Source of the DNA: Parietichytrium sp. I65-24A | Taxonomy: Eukaryota; Sar; Bigyra; Thraustochytrida; Thraustochytriidae | Direction of reading: 5' to 3' | Assembly (NCBI GenBank): GCA_012862575.1 | Contig: BLSF01000012.1 | Span: forward strand, 496,001 to 560,000 | DNA length: 64,000 bases | Part shown: positions 39,401-51,162 of the stretch, piece after piece | Layout of the letters: each line of letters begins with the position of its first letter | Position numbering within the stretch: position 1 is the stretch's first letter | Notes under the pieces: model-generated | The model's input: the letters and a program-made list of their open reading frames with translations, nothing else | Told to the model about the DNA's origin: nothing | Databases searched by the model: none | Program-made: the position numbers and the translations under genes

Positions 39401-42400
39401 TTGTTGAGACCCTTCTTTCTCGACTTGATCGATCTCCGGACCAAGCTCTTCTTGTAGACTCGCTATTCTACATTCTTGGTGCTTCGTACCACGTGAAAAG
39501 CGAGGACCTGGTCCTGGAGAGTTCTGAATTGTTACAAAGAGTAGAGAAGAAGAATATCGTTGAGGGACTGCGGTCGATTGTGCGGAGATTCGCACACAGA
39601 TATAGCAAGCCTGATGATCAAGGTTGCAAGGTGAGAGAGAAGATTACAACCGGCCAGCGAAACTACTCGACCCCAACCAGCGAAACTGCGCCTCCAGGAG
39701 CTGGTACTGAATCAGCACAATGCGAAGAGGAGGAAGAGGATGATACGAACTTTCTTCAATCTGAACTCTCGAAAGATGATGGCCGTGAGAAGATAAAAAA
39801 TGATGCTGCTTTTCGAGAATTTCACGTGATGATTATGCTCGCGACGCACTTGGAGAACGAAACTTGGGATCATGAAGCCTCAATCACAGCCATCGTGAAT
39901 ACTTTACCACTTTTGAAGCGGGTAACAAGCTACGTTGGAAATATCACTCACCTAGCAAGACTAGCAAGACTGCTTGCGCTGGTGTCGAGCGAGGCTTCGT
40001 CTTCGGTGAGCATGTTAGAGGATTCTAAATCACAGGCTGGGGAACAGTTTAGCTATGCTACGTTCTTGGTTCTTGTACTTTGTAGAAACAACTCTGTTCT
40101 GAAAACGACTGTCCGACTCCTAGTCGACCTCCTCTGCGGGAGAAAGGAAGTTGCGTTGTGCTCGACTGAAATCCTGGAAGAGCTTTTCTCGTCGTATGAG
40201 CAAGCTCTCGGCTATGCCATAGAGATGGAGATACTGCAGAAAGTGGGCATTCGCAGCGTCGCCAGTCGTGTTGACTCGCCCAAACCGCATTTTTTCTCGG
40301 CTTATGACGCACAGCCCATATGCCTCGACGATAGATGGCTAGAGATTCGTGCAAGGTCAAGGGAGCTGGCCGCGGCATTACCGTCTGCACAATCGCAGCC
40401 TACACAACAAAAGAGCTCGCGGCTCTATCCTGTGTTAGCTCGGAACGGAGATGCAGAATTGGAACCTTTGCAGCGACTCAGTCTTAGACATTTGCTAAGA
40501 AAGAACTCTGTCACGGACTCCTTCATTCCGTTTTCATTCTCCGAGGAAGAAACCTCTTGCCAAGACAACATCTCATTTGTGCTGGAGTTCCAACCAATTT
40601 CTCGGCTAACCAAGATCGAGCTTCAATTTTTGTTAGGTGACATCAACTCCTCAGAGACGCAACTTCCAAGTGCTGTCCGGATCGAGGGGGGAAACGATCC
40701 TATGAATCTCCGATACATGTGCCACGAGGATCTGGCGGGCACTGATAGGTCGAATTGTTCCCCAGCTCTCACTTTCAAGTTGACATTCAGCCGGATGTTC
40801 CCACTCATTGACGCTGTCAAGTTCGTCAAAATTACCCTCGTGAGACCGCGCTATGGAGGTCAATTCCCTTCGAGCAAACCCTCCAAGGGCAGTCTCGAAT
40901 TTTCTCCAGATGAGCCAATGCCAAGTCCCTCTGTTTCGCTCAGTCATATTGCCTTTTTTGGCTCTCCTGCAGACAGGCTTGGTCCACACGTTGAAATGTC
41001 ACGCGAGTCCCCTCGCTTGGTCGACCTCGAAATCACTTCCAAAGTACTATCAACCCTGCTGCAGGCTCCAAATTCCGAAACTCTTTTGGGTTGTTACGCG
41101 AGCAACCTATTCGAAGCCGTGTTGAACATCGCCTTCGCCCCAGTCCATGCTGACTCCAGGCAGGACTTAATTTGGAGTCTGGAGAAGCTTTTGTCCTGGA
41201 CAGAGCTTTCTCTTCGTGAGGCTCCCTTCGTTATGTGCGAGAAACTAAAAATTCTGGTTCAGGAATCAATGTCACTCGTGTCATCCTACTCCAAGGAGCA
41301 GCAGTCTGACTTGAGCGAAGTGAGAGGGAGGTCTGAGTTTATGGAGGCATCAGCACAATTCTCTGATAAAGTGCGTTGCTTTTTGCGGCTCCAACGCATG
41401 ATAGTGTTCAAATGTGCGCCGGCTCAAGTTGCCCTACTTTTCGAAATGGCGATACACACGACTTGCAATATTCTGAATCAAACAAATCAGTTCTACTTGG
41501 CGAGTATTCAGATTTGCTCAAATTCCATTGTGTCCTGCGCACAGGCATTGGAGCTGAAGGCGAAAGAAACAGATGACCACGGCATGAATATTCCTTTCGA
41601 GGCGCTCACTTCTCTGTTTCGCATTTGCACGTGGGAAAATTCATATTTGAGGTGCATGTGGTCGATCGAGTCGAGTGAAACAATGTCAAGTGTTGTTTTT
41701 GCATGGTTACTTGAAGATCTGCAAAGCAATTCACTGAAGGCTCTTTGCGCGGTGGCGAGGGCAGCTTGTGTGAGGCAGTCGGACATGAAGAAATTTTTAA
41801 ATTTTGTCCAGTTTGAGGGTAGCAAGGAAAATTCACAGGGCTTTGATACGGGCTGTTTATGTGTCTCATGCAGGCTTCACAAGGCGTGGTTCCGAGACAG
41901 ATACGAAGTACGAACCTCGATTTTACTTGCTGCTTCGAGAGGTGGATTCAAAGAAGCTGAAGTGCAACTTTCTGATGTGGTTGCCGATATTTCGGATTCT
42001 TTGCGCGCAGATCCGTGCAATGTAGAACTTTTAACAAAACTCAGCGATATTGTGGAGATCGGGCCGGAAACAGTGCTTGGTCAAGCAAGTAGCAACGACA
42101 TTGCGAACGAATTGCTCATCGCGTTGGAAAAGTGTATTCGCGAATGTGGCGACCAACCCTCTGACTGCGTGAAGAACGCCATCATCGGTTTTCAAAGATT
42201 GTTCTGGGCTTTGGTAACCAATTCGAGGCTTCCAGCACCTCAGATGGTCACTCTTTTTGAGGATAGCCTGACGCGTGTGAAACCACACCCAAAGACATAC
42301 TCTATCATTTCCGAGCTGTTCCTCGGGATAATCTCTAAAGAGGAGACGGAACACATTACCCTTCGGGTATCCGATAATTTTGACCTTCTTGAGCTTTTGG

Positions 42401-45400
42401 AGTTGCAGACAAATGCGCTTTCCCGGGTTCGTTGTGGAAGCTCACTGTACGAAGCCAGGGTTCCGGATATTTTATTACCGTCAGAAATCTTGGCAGCAGG
42501 AGGGGCTAGATCCAAAGATTTTGTGTCATATAGATCGGACCTCGAATTTGACTCAGAGTCAAATCCGGGGGAAGTGTCGTTTTCTGTGGAGAACAAGATT
42601 GCAGTCTTTGAGGATGCAATCGACCCGAACACACAGGACACCCTTTGGGCTGCTTTGAGCACAAACATTTTATGCGCGGAAGATGGCATTTACAAATGGA
42701 AAGTCGAGTCTTTAAACTGGTCTTCGTTCCCAATGCGCATAGGAATTGTTGCAGGAGAAGAGGACTATTTTGACGCGTCTTCCCATTCAATGTCGTGGAT
42801 GTTAGACGAGCTCGGTGTTTCGTGGCACGACAACAAAGGCAGAGTCTACATGTGGCAAGCTGCCCCCCCAAGCGGGCAGGACCCCACTGAAATCGAAGTG
42901 ACTCTGAACCTCTTCGATCGAAATCTTTCGTTCAAGGTCAACGGAAACGATGGCGGCATTGCGTATGAAGGACTGCCTGTCGACTGTGAGTACCGGTTGT
43001 GCATTTGGGTCTCTGAAATTGGTCAGATGGCTACATTGAAAGACTTTGAAGTCCTTGAGAAGAATGGGTGGGCAGAGGCAGTGCTGACAGCTCAGCCCGG
43101 TTTACTCTTCGACGCCGAAGTTGCTCTTAGACTGTCGATCTCTAGGCATCTTCCCAGCAGCGAAAAAATCTTTCGTGATTCTATGCTTCAGACGACTCAT
43201 TCAATATACGTGAATAACCATCGGCCTTTTCGGCGTCGCGAGCCAATAGGCATGAGGAGCTTGATGAACATCATCCGCAAATCGTCTTCGAGCACTGCTC
43301 ATACGCCGAGCGGATTGGAAGTGCATGTCTCGCCTCCCGGTGGCGACAGACCTGTAAAGGGCTGTGAGAAAATGGACACCTACGAATCCAAGGCGTGGAT
43401 TCTTTCTTCCTTCCCTGTGTACGAACTCCGCAGCTCTGATGTGAACACCATCAATTCGTTAAACTCAGATTTAGAGAACATAGCCACCCTGGCTCTCAAT
43501 CACACATTGTTGGGAAGGCTCTCGCTGGCAATACATCAGCGTGTAAAGAAGTGTGTCTCTGTTTTGCAACAAAGTGTACCGTTCCAAATTTGCAGGCACA
43601 TGTTTGAGGGAAGAGATTTCGACTTTCGGTTTTTGCGCTGCACGTTTGAAGAGTTTGGGCCAAATTTCTATGAACAAGACTGGTTTCAGTGTGCGGATCA
43701 TTATATCGAAGGCGCAGGATGCTGTGCAGTGTGCGCGATATCGTGCCACGCTGACTGTCACTCTTGCACGAAAGAACACTCCTCGTTTATTTGTGATTGT
43801 AGTACTAGTACTGGAGAGACTTGTGCAAAAGAGCGAGGGCAAGCACTGCAGCTACATGCGGTTTCGAGCGAGAGGATTGCCAACCTGACTGTAGTCGACG
43901 TAGCGACAGGTGAAACAGCGGCTTCAATGAGTTGGGAGCTTGATCGTAGCCGAATTGGTCGTTGTCTTGTCGATGTCGCGAGTGAGAATTCCGAGAAGAT
44001 CATCCAACTCTCCCTACAACTACTTGAAGTCTCCTTCTTAAGACGAATGTCTTCTCTTGGTATTCAGCCTCTCGGCTCTGATTCAAGCACATCGCAACGA
44101 TCCGTTGAGTTGGCAGTTGTCCTGTCTGAAGGCTCGAGGTGGTTGGCGTGGTTACATAGCTTTGCGTTGTGCGAGGACAGTGGAGGTGCATTCTTGAGGA
44201 ATCAGAGAGTTTTACCAGCAGTCACGACAGTGATTCGCCATTTGATCTCTTCTGAGGCTGAGAGCCATGCGGCTCCTAGTTCTGAGACGAGGAAGGTGAC
44301 CTTCGTGAGCGCAAAACCTACACTTTACATGCCCAAACATGCAGCAGATAGTCTGGTTGATGATCCTGGTCGACAGTTCCAAGCAGTGTGCTCGGATTTG
44401 GTCACGCGAGGTGGTGTCGCTCAGCTTGTGCAAGGCGGTATACTTGCTCTCAGCTTGATTCGCCTCGGAGATTTGCTTCGCGAAGCGCCAAGAAATTCAG
44501 TGGCCTTGGATACGAGGCTTCACGCGATCTTTGGGACCGAGCTTTTCACGGCAGCGAGCAATACCGAAGCTGAACCTGGGACGAGTGAACCTGGGACGAG
44601 TGAACCTGGAACGAGTGAATCTGGGACGAGTGAATCTTCGACAGCGTCGGAAGAGTCGGAACAAGCGCTTTGGAAGCCAAACTTTGGAACCGGGTCTGGT
44701 GATCACTCAGCATCTGACCGGCGGCGGATAGAGAAGGTCAAGCAGAGGCGGGGAGACGTAAGCGAGTGCATCCGTTTTGTTACGGTCGTCGCAAAAGAGG
44801 TAGAGGAGCTGGGTTCTGAAGATCTGGTAAACACATTCGTGGACGAGGTGGGTGCATCGTGTGTACTCCGAGTGCTGAGCACACATTTTGATGGGCATTC
44901 GGAAACCTCAGTGAGTGACGAAGTAGAAATGCTTGCAGCCATGGCGGAGCTGCTCGAGCGTATGTGGAAGTTTTCAAAGCTGGAAAATCTTATTACATCG
45001 GAGGGGATTATTTTAGCTGCGAAGCGACTTTGTGATGTTGTTACGGAGTGCGAGGACTCGGATCGCGACTTGCGCTTGGCAACAACTTCGACTGATTACT
45101 TGGAGAAGCTTTGCGTCTCGCTGAAGAAAACCTTGTCCCAGGAGTTTGCTCAAGGCATTTTGAATACGGAGGAACCCAGCAAAAGAGAACACGAGGTTGT
45201 TGACTCTGAGCTTCCGCTAGGTACAATGTACGAAGAAACGATGCGCCTTCACTCTTTCGCGTCTCAGCGGCTACTAGACGAAGAAGTGTGGGCGAGCGAC
45301 CCTGGTGCTCAGCGCACTGAGAGTACGGGGGGGCACTACTATGCCAGTGAAATTCGCGAGGCGATTATGGCTGGGGCACCATCCCGTGCGAGGGTTCAAC

Positions 45401-46306
45401 GCGTCAACAGGGAGCTCAAAAGTTTGAAAAAGGCCCTTCCGATTCACTTTGGGTCTTCAATCCTCCTTCGCGTCGAGGAGAGGTACCCATTCGCGATGCG
45501 AGCTGCGATCTTCGGGCCGCATGGAACACCATATGATAGTGGGGTCTTCCTCTTTGATATCTTTTTGCCTAGCGAATACCCTTCGGTGCCCCCAAAAGTA
45601 GCTTTCCTGACAACCGGGCATGGTGCCGTGCGGTTCAATCCAAACCTCTATGAAAATGGAAAGGTCTGCTTATCCCTGCTAGGCACCTGGCGAGGAGGCG
45701 CGTCAGGGAATGAAAACTGGACTTCCAAGTCGTCGCTGCTTCAGGTTCTTGTCTCCATCCAATCGCTTATTCTCGGCAGTGAATTCCCGTACTTTAATGA
45801 GCCCGTAAGTCTGTGTCGCGGTTGCTGGATCTGGAAGTAATCATCTGACCCTAAAGCTCATGTGAGCATTTCTTCGACCTTGCTCACAATCGAACGATCG
45901 CTAGGGCGCGGAGCAGCAGGTAAGTTTCAAACTCGCACGCTATCTTTGTGCAGAGTCATTTATTTTAACAAAGTTTCAATTTCTGCAATTGCTGCAGTGG
46001 GGGACTCCACAAGGAGAGCACGAAAAGCGCGTAAATCACAACGGCGGCTACGAGCATCTGCGGGAGGCATCTCTCCGCGTCGCCATCATCGAGACGCTGC
46101 GAAATCGCCCGGCAGGATTTGAGGAAGCGGTGGACGCGCACTTTTCTCTGAAGCGCGCTCACATTATGGCCGTCGTCAAGGACTGGGTTCAACAGGCCCG
46201 AGATATCGGCAGCTCCTCCCACGCGGCAAGACTGCGCGGGCTCGAGGCTCTATTGGAAACAGAAATGTCCAAGAAGGACTCGTCCTCATCTTCGACATCT
46301 CCTTAG
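36490..46306 (+). CDS. Giant BIRC6-like ubiquitin-conjugating enzyme with SPRY-like and UBR-like modules
   Basis: About 3212 residues once two short introns are removed (exons 36490-45804, 45905-45919 and 45998-46306). The C-terminal UBC domain closely follows BIRC6: RFNPNLYENGKVCLSLLGTW with catalytic Cys ~3060, LLQVLVSIQSLIL, PYFNEP, and in the last exon the LREASLRVAIIETLRN and FSLKRAHIMAVVKDW helices. BIRC6 is a hybrid E2/E3 that inhibits apoptosis and acts in autophagy and cytokinesis. Upstream are a B30.2/SPRY-like domain (~2030-2190, YKWKVESL, DELGVSWHD, FKVNGNDGG) and a cysteine/histidine cluster ending FICDCST (~2398-2440) resembling a UBR box. A jelly-roll-like segment lies near 1360-1480, with long helical repeats elsewhere. 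I see no BIR domain. Without splicing the frame ends at 45840, losing the last UBC helices. Confidence 0.85.
44572..44640 (+). repeat. 15-base minisatellite coding GTSEP repeats
   Basis: Four to five tandem copies of a 15-base unit inside the giant E2 gene code for GTSEP/GTSES repeats in a disordered linker. Being a multiple of three, length changes would keep the frame. Confidence 0.85.
45805..45904 (+). other. Intron 1 of the giant E2 gene
   Basis: Starts GTAAGT after codon CCC (phase 0) and ends at TAG before GGCGCGGAG. Reading through it gives a stop at 45840 and breaks the UBC domain straight after YFNEP, a place where BIRC6 continues with GYE. Confidence 0.7.
45905..45919 (+). other. 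15-base micro-exon of the giant E2 gene
   Basis: GGCGCGGAGCAGCAG codes GAEQQ in phase 0. It sits between an AG acceptor and a second perfect GTAAGT donor. In BIRC6 the corresponding residues after NEP are GYER-, so Gly and Glu line up. Skipping it would also keep the frame (15 bases), giving a shorter isoform. Confidence 0.6.
45920..45997 (+). other. Intron 2 of the giant E2 gene
   Basis: 78 bases from GTAAGT to a pyrimidine-containing TTGCTGCAG acceptor. It joins GAEQQ to WGTPQGEHEK, matching the RGTPSG region of BIRC6. Confidence 0.7.
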
Positions 46307-49300
46307 GTGCATTCCGCTGGCTTCTATCGTAGCAAACAAATAAGTAATTGTTTCTCGCTTGATCGATCGAAAGACCCTTGATGGATTGATCTTGAAGGAA
46401 ATCAAAGTGAACATAAGTGAACGTTGTGAGCTGACCGTGAACTGTTGAAAGTGGTCAATAACTTACTATTGGTAAGTTGCCGTGTGAACAGTTCAGAAAA
46501 AAATTAAAAAGACTTCATAGAATTCACAGTCAGAAAGTTGGTATTCTAGTCATGAGGCAGGTACCGGTACTCACTGTCAGTACTCACAGTCAGTACTCTA
46601 GCTTCCAGCTGGCTTGCCTATAGTAATACAGTAGCTCTGTGTTTACTGTTTGTCGATATCTTTCCCGCTGATGAGCACTAGGGTTGGTTAGAAGCGAAAC
46701 TCAGATCCAGAATATCGAGAGTGAGCGAGCGAGTATCTTTTTATCTTTCCCTGGCCGCCATCTTTTGGACCGCTTGCTAAGAGATCTATGTGATTGCGAT
46801 AAGAGTCGCCGGTGATGCACCACCTCCCTCGGAACGTCTCCGAAGCGCGGAGAGGGAATTCAGAATCAGAATGATGAGAAACTAAGATAATGAATTATTG
46901 AGAATTGCACAAGAAGTAAGAAGAAAGAAGAGCGGGAGGGAGACATGTCCTTCTCTCAACAGCAGCGCCGCAGTCCTGGACAAGCTCGGCTGCGGAAATA
47001 TTTATAGTCAGTCAGTCAGGGCATTGCCGAAATCTGGAACGTGGAAACAAACGTGTGGAATCCAAGTACTTCTCATTTTTATAGTGTCAGAGTTAGATTG
47101 ATGACCTGCATTGACTGTGAGAACGGGTGCGAATTGGAGGCGCTTGGTTGAGTCCCAGCAACACAACGATCTGGGATACGCTGCTTTCATTGTCGCTGCT
47201 ACGACATTCATGAAATCTTGCGATCAGCAAGGGTGAAGGGTATTGAAAAGTGCTGGACTCTCCCTTCCTTACTCGAACGAGGACGAGGGAAAAAGTGACC
47301 GTCCATCATTTTGTGAGTTTCTCTCCGGGCTGTTTCGGCGTTTGCTTGACTGCAACTGTGAGAACAACCTCCACGCTGAGCGCTGACCACGCTGACCATG
47401 CAGTGACTTGCGAACCTATCCGAGTAGACCATCTCCCGAGGACTGACTGACACGCCAGTCGCTGGTGAAGCGTGGTGTACTAGTAACGACTTCGGATTCG
47501 CAACGCTCTGCCCCGAAATGTCAAGGAAACAGCGCTGTACTGGCTTGCGGTCGCTGGGTGGGTGGTGGTGGTTTGGGACACAAACTCCAATTATTCTCAT
47601 ACCTGTGCTACATGTAAATTTTCCAATTCCACACTTTGGAGTCTTTGGACTGCGCTCTTTCCGATTTTGCGTTTACTGATTACTGTGATGTACTGAGTAC
47701 GCGATTCTTTCAATACGACTCGACTCTCCACTCTCGGCCGTCTTCACACCGTCGGGCGAGCATCCGAGTTGGCGGGTGAAATTACGGCGTCAGGAAAGAC
47801 CGCATCCATCGAGTTCTCCGGGAGAATCCACCCACATCCACAGCATCCGAGCGATCGATCCCCACTCGTTTGGCGAGCGTGGGAAGATGTGGGAAGCATC
47901 TCTTGACTTTCTTTCTTAGCTAAAGAGGCTTGGATGAGCAACGCGTTGGCGTCTTCCCGTGCGAACATGTGCGAACGCCAGCGGCCACTGCAAATCGTGC
48001 TCACAGTCAGTACTTGCTCACGGTCAGCTAGATCAACTAGGAGCTCCAGTCACAGTCAGACAGAAGCGTTGCCTGCATCGCCCAACGCAGCTCTTGGTGC
48101 AGTGCCACTAGTGCCACTTGCCACTTGCCACTTGTGCAGATGATTGTTTGTTAGACTGATTGGTTGATTGATTTGATTGCCTCATCGAATGCCATTCCGT
48201 AACTTTTAATGTCGCGACGCTACTGGCACTGGCCAGCACTAGGGCGGATTTTGGACTTGCTGTGCTTGAGCTGAGCCTAAACTGCTGAGTATCATTGTTC
48301 GATCGCTCATTGGAACGTATTCTTCAAGACTCGACGACGAGCTGGATGTGGGAAAATTTGAGCAATTTTCAATCACAGTCAAATCAATGAAGTCAACCAA
48401 CAGAACACCTTGCTTACTGGCTTGCTTGCTTCCTTCCCTCCTTTCGAATGCACTCGCAGTCAGTTCGCTCAGCATCCCTTGATTCCGGGACTCCCGCTGC
48501 ACGTGCTACTTACGACCTACTCACTCGTACGCAGGAAGGCTGACGAGGGCTCACTGAGTACTTGAGAGCGCGATGGGAAGACGACGAGCAGACGAGGTGA
48601 ACCGTCTCGTCACTCTCGACACACTCTTTCGCGTTCCTATTGCGGCAAAACTTTGAAAGGATTCAGAAATTAGAAGTTTAGAACTCACTGTCAGAGCATT
48701 CACTCGCTCACGCACTCATTGTTGCTTCTTCGCATTGCCAGTGGAAGGACAGTCCTTGGATCAATCAACAGCTCCGAACAAATTAGATCCGAAATAGCTA
48801 TCTTTAGGTAGATAGAAGGATAGATAAGTTATGTGCTGTTGTCGCGTTTTGGTCTTTGGGACGGATCAATGAACCGATGCATCGCAGCCCCAAGTCAAAG
48901 AAATGCTGCTCCACAATTTACATCCGAAATACCTCACACTCACACTCTCACTATCTTTCAATTGAGAAAAGCAGGAAGACGGGAGAGAGAGAGAGAGAGA
49001 AAGAGCGACTGAAACTAGGGAATTTTACGTTGTTTAGAAAAGGTCAAGGAGCTGGGATTGCTACCATGCTAGCCTATGTTGCATAGGTCTAGCTGGCATA
49101 GTCGTCGTTACACGTCGCCATAGTAGCTCGGGTAGCTGGGAGGAGCTGGGGCGACAAGTGGCTTTTCTTGAATTCTACTACTACTCCGCCATCCTACACA
49201 AATCGATAACAAGTCCTAACAATACTTAGCCGATCGTGCTAATAAGCGAGTTTCATACCGCTTTCCTATGAACACTTCCTCATCGCTAAGAGTTCTCCAT

Positions 49301-50131
49301 CTACTCCTACTCATAGCCTACCTCACTCGAAACCCAACACCATCTAGTCCCATGGTAAGCCCATATAGTCCCGCCGCGTACCGCACCCGTCGGTAAGGTT
49401 GCGTAGCTACTCTTAACGGAAGAGGACTCCGAGTCACTGCGCAGTCAGTTCGATGAGAGGCACTGACACAGGACCTTTAACCGCGTACTACCGCAAACCA
49501 TAATAGACCGGTTCGTTTTCCCACCTTTGCGGAGGTAGACGCTGCATAAGGCTGCATAACAGCCGCCGGAGGAAGAGAAGAGACGAAAAGGGGAGACACA
49601 TACTAGTGCAAACACTTAACTGATGGTATCACAGAGGAGGAGGAGGTAAGAGAGCGGTAAAGAAAGAAGGAAAGAAGCGATGAAATGGAGAGGAAGAAAG
49701 AAAGAGGCGAAACAGAAACTAAATTCAAAGGTCTAAATTTTCTAGTTCTAAATTTCGAACTGCCACCAGCAGCGAACCGAGGACAGAGAACCGAGGACCG
49801 AGGACAGAGGCCGTACGATTACGCCAGGAGGTAGCAGAGCCCTAACGCGCGCGTGAGAGCTGGGTTCTGGCTTCACGTGCGGTGCGAGCGGCTGGGACGG
49901 ACTGAAGGAGAGCGGGGCTGCGAAAAGGTGTGCGCGGAGGGTACAGTCGAGGACACGTGAATAAAGAGAGGGACTGGAGAATAGGGGAGACGGGAGGAAA
50001 GGGACCATTGATCGTTGATTGTTAGTTCTTGATCGTTGATTATTGATTATTGATCATTGATTTTTTGGCCGCGGTCTCGAGCACACCGTTCGATCACGGT
50101 CCAGTGAGCTGAGGCCCTTTGGAAAAGGCCA
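46307..50131. other. Gene desert of 3.8 kb with simple repeats
   Basis: No open frame with recognisable domains on either strand. It holds ACTCACAGTCAGTACTC words (46568-46605, 48001-48015), a CACACTCACACTC tract at 48938-48950, a (GA)n tract at 48983-49002, GGAGGAGGAGG at 49635-49646, a long purine-rich stretch at 49630-49720 and a repeat at 50008-50062. A long non-coding transcript or a rapidly changing gene cannot be excluded. Confidence 0.55.
50008..50062. repeat. TTGATCGTTGATTATTGATTA imperfect short repeat
   Basis: Four or five degenerate units built on TTGATCGTTGATT / TTGATTA, ending about 70 bases before the start of the SAP-like gene. Confidence 0.7.
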
Positions 50132-50941
50132 GTGATGCGCGACAGCTGGTGCTCTGGTCAGCAGCCCCAGTGGGGTCACACGCAAGCGATGATGCAGAAT
50201 GAGGAGCAAAAGACCGTCGCAGGAGATGAGCGCGATGCACATGAGGAGTCCAACTGGAAGATGCAATGCTTGGAGCAGCTAAACATGGCATCGCTCCACA
50301 CCCTGTGTGTTACCAATGGAATCGATGTGCCAGCAAGTGCTAGCAAAGACGCAATGGTGGCTGTGCTTGCCTTGAAGGGTTTTGGCGCGGACGGAAAGAA
50401 GCATGGGATTAAGAAAATACGAGAGTGGATCAGCAGCGCGGACTTTCTCCTGCAGCAGATTGGAGCATGTTCAGACAGCGGGACCACCATGATGGACCTG
50501 CTCAACGCCAGAATTCAGATGCTCAAGCGGAAGCGCCCAGCATCAGAGATTTCTGGCGCCAGCTCTTCTCAGGACTCCGAATGCGACAACCAGACTCCAA
50601 CTGGACAGACCACCTCCACAAATATCCAAAGCAACCAGTACCCAAAACTAAGCCCACCGTCAAGTCGGCGGTCACGGCGAAGGCGCTCGTTTGTGTTGCC
50701 GGGCCAGCAAACCCTCTCAACCGTCGAGGAAGCAAGCAAACCTGACACTGGCGAAGCGGTGGTCGACAAGAACAGCACGAGTGCTGCTCTACATCAACAA
50801 GCGATTGGGATGAGTGGCAGAAGAGCTGGCCGGAAACGCCACTCAATGTCAACACCTAATTTACCGAGCATGCTTGGAACCAAGGCCGAAGCGTCCGGTC
50901 AAGAAACGCTGCAGCACGTCAAACAGCCGAAACGCCAGTAA
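50132..50941 (+). CDS. Small basic protein with SAP-like motif
   Basis: A 269-residue protein, not assigned to a named family. Residues ~47-82 (MASLHTLCVTNGIDVPASAS then KDAMVAVLALKGF) follow the SAP/HeH helix-extended-loop-helix pattern used to bind DNA or RNA. The rest is Ser/Gln-rich and basic, with RSRRRRSF and KRKRP clusters that could be nuclear localisation signals. A nuclear chromatin or RNA-binding role is an inference. ATG 50132 is the first in the frame, and starts at 50135 or 50189 are possible. It converges on the giant helical-repeat gene with 221 bases between stops. Confidence 0.6.
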   Translation: MMRDSWCSGQQPQWGHTQAMMQNEEQKTVAGDERDAHEESNWKMQCLEQLNMASLHTLCVTNGIDVPASASKDAMVAVLALKGFGADGKKHGIKKIREWISSADFLLQQIGACSDSGTTMMDLLNARIQMLKRKRPASEISGASSSQDSECDNQTPTGQTTSTNIQSNQYPKLSPPSSRRSRRRRSFVLPGQQTLSTVEEASKPDTGEAVVDKNSTSAALHQQAIGMSGRRAGRKRHSMSTPNLPSMLGTKAEASGQETLQHVKQPKRQ

Positions 50942-51162
50942 CGTGGTCCAAAGCCTAATCTCTGAACATTACGGGCAGTGCAAATTGCCGAAAATCGTGA
51001 CACCTCGAGAAACGAAAGCACTTCGTTTCCAGGACTTGATATGTAAATTTTAAAGCTCTTTTTGGATTCATGGATGTAAAGTAAACAGACAAAGTGAATC
51101 ACCGGAATGGACTGGCTAAATATACTCGCCATTTTACTTCAATGACCGACCCTTCTTTCATT

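Noticed and set aside
45989-46306. A separate small gene after the giant E2
   Set aside because: It begins without an ATG and encodes the exact C-terminal helices missing from the UBC domain, so it is the last exon.
46307-50131. Mobile element in the gene desert
   Set aside because: No transposase, reverse transcriptase or integrase frame and no convincing terminal repeats were found by eye.
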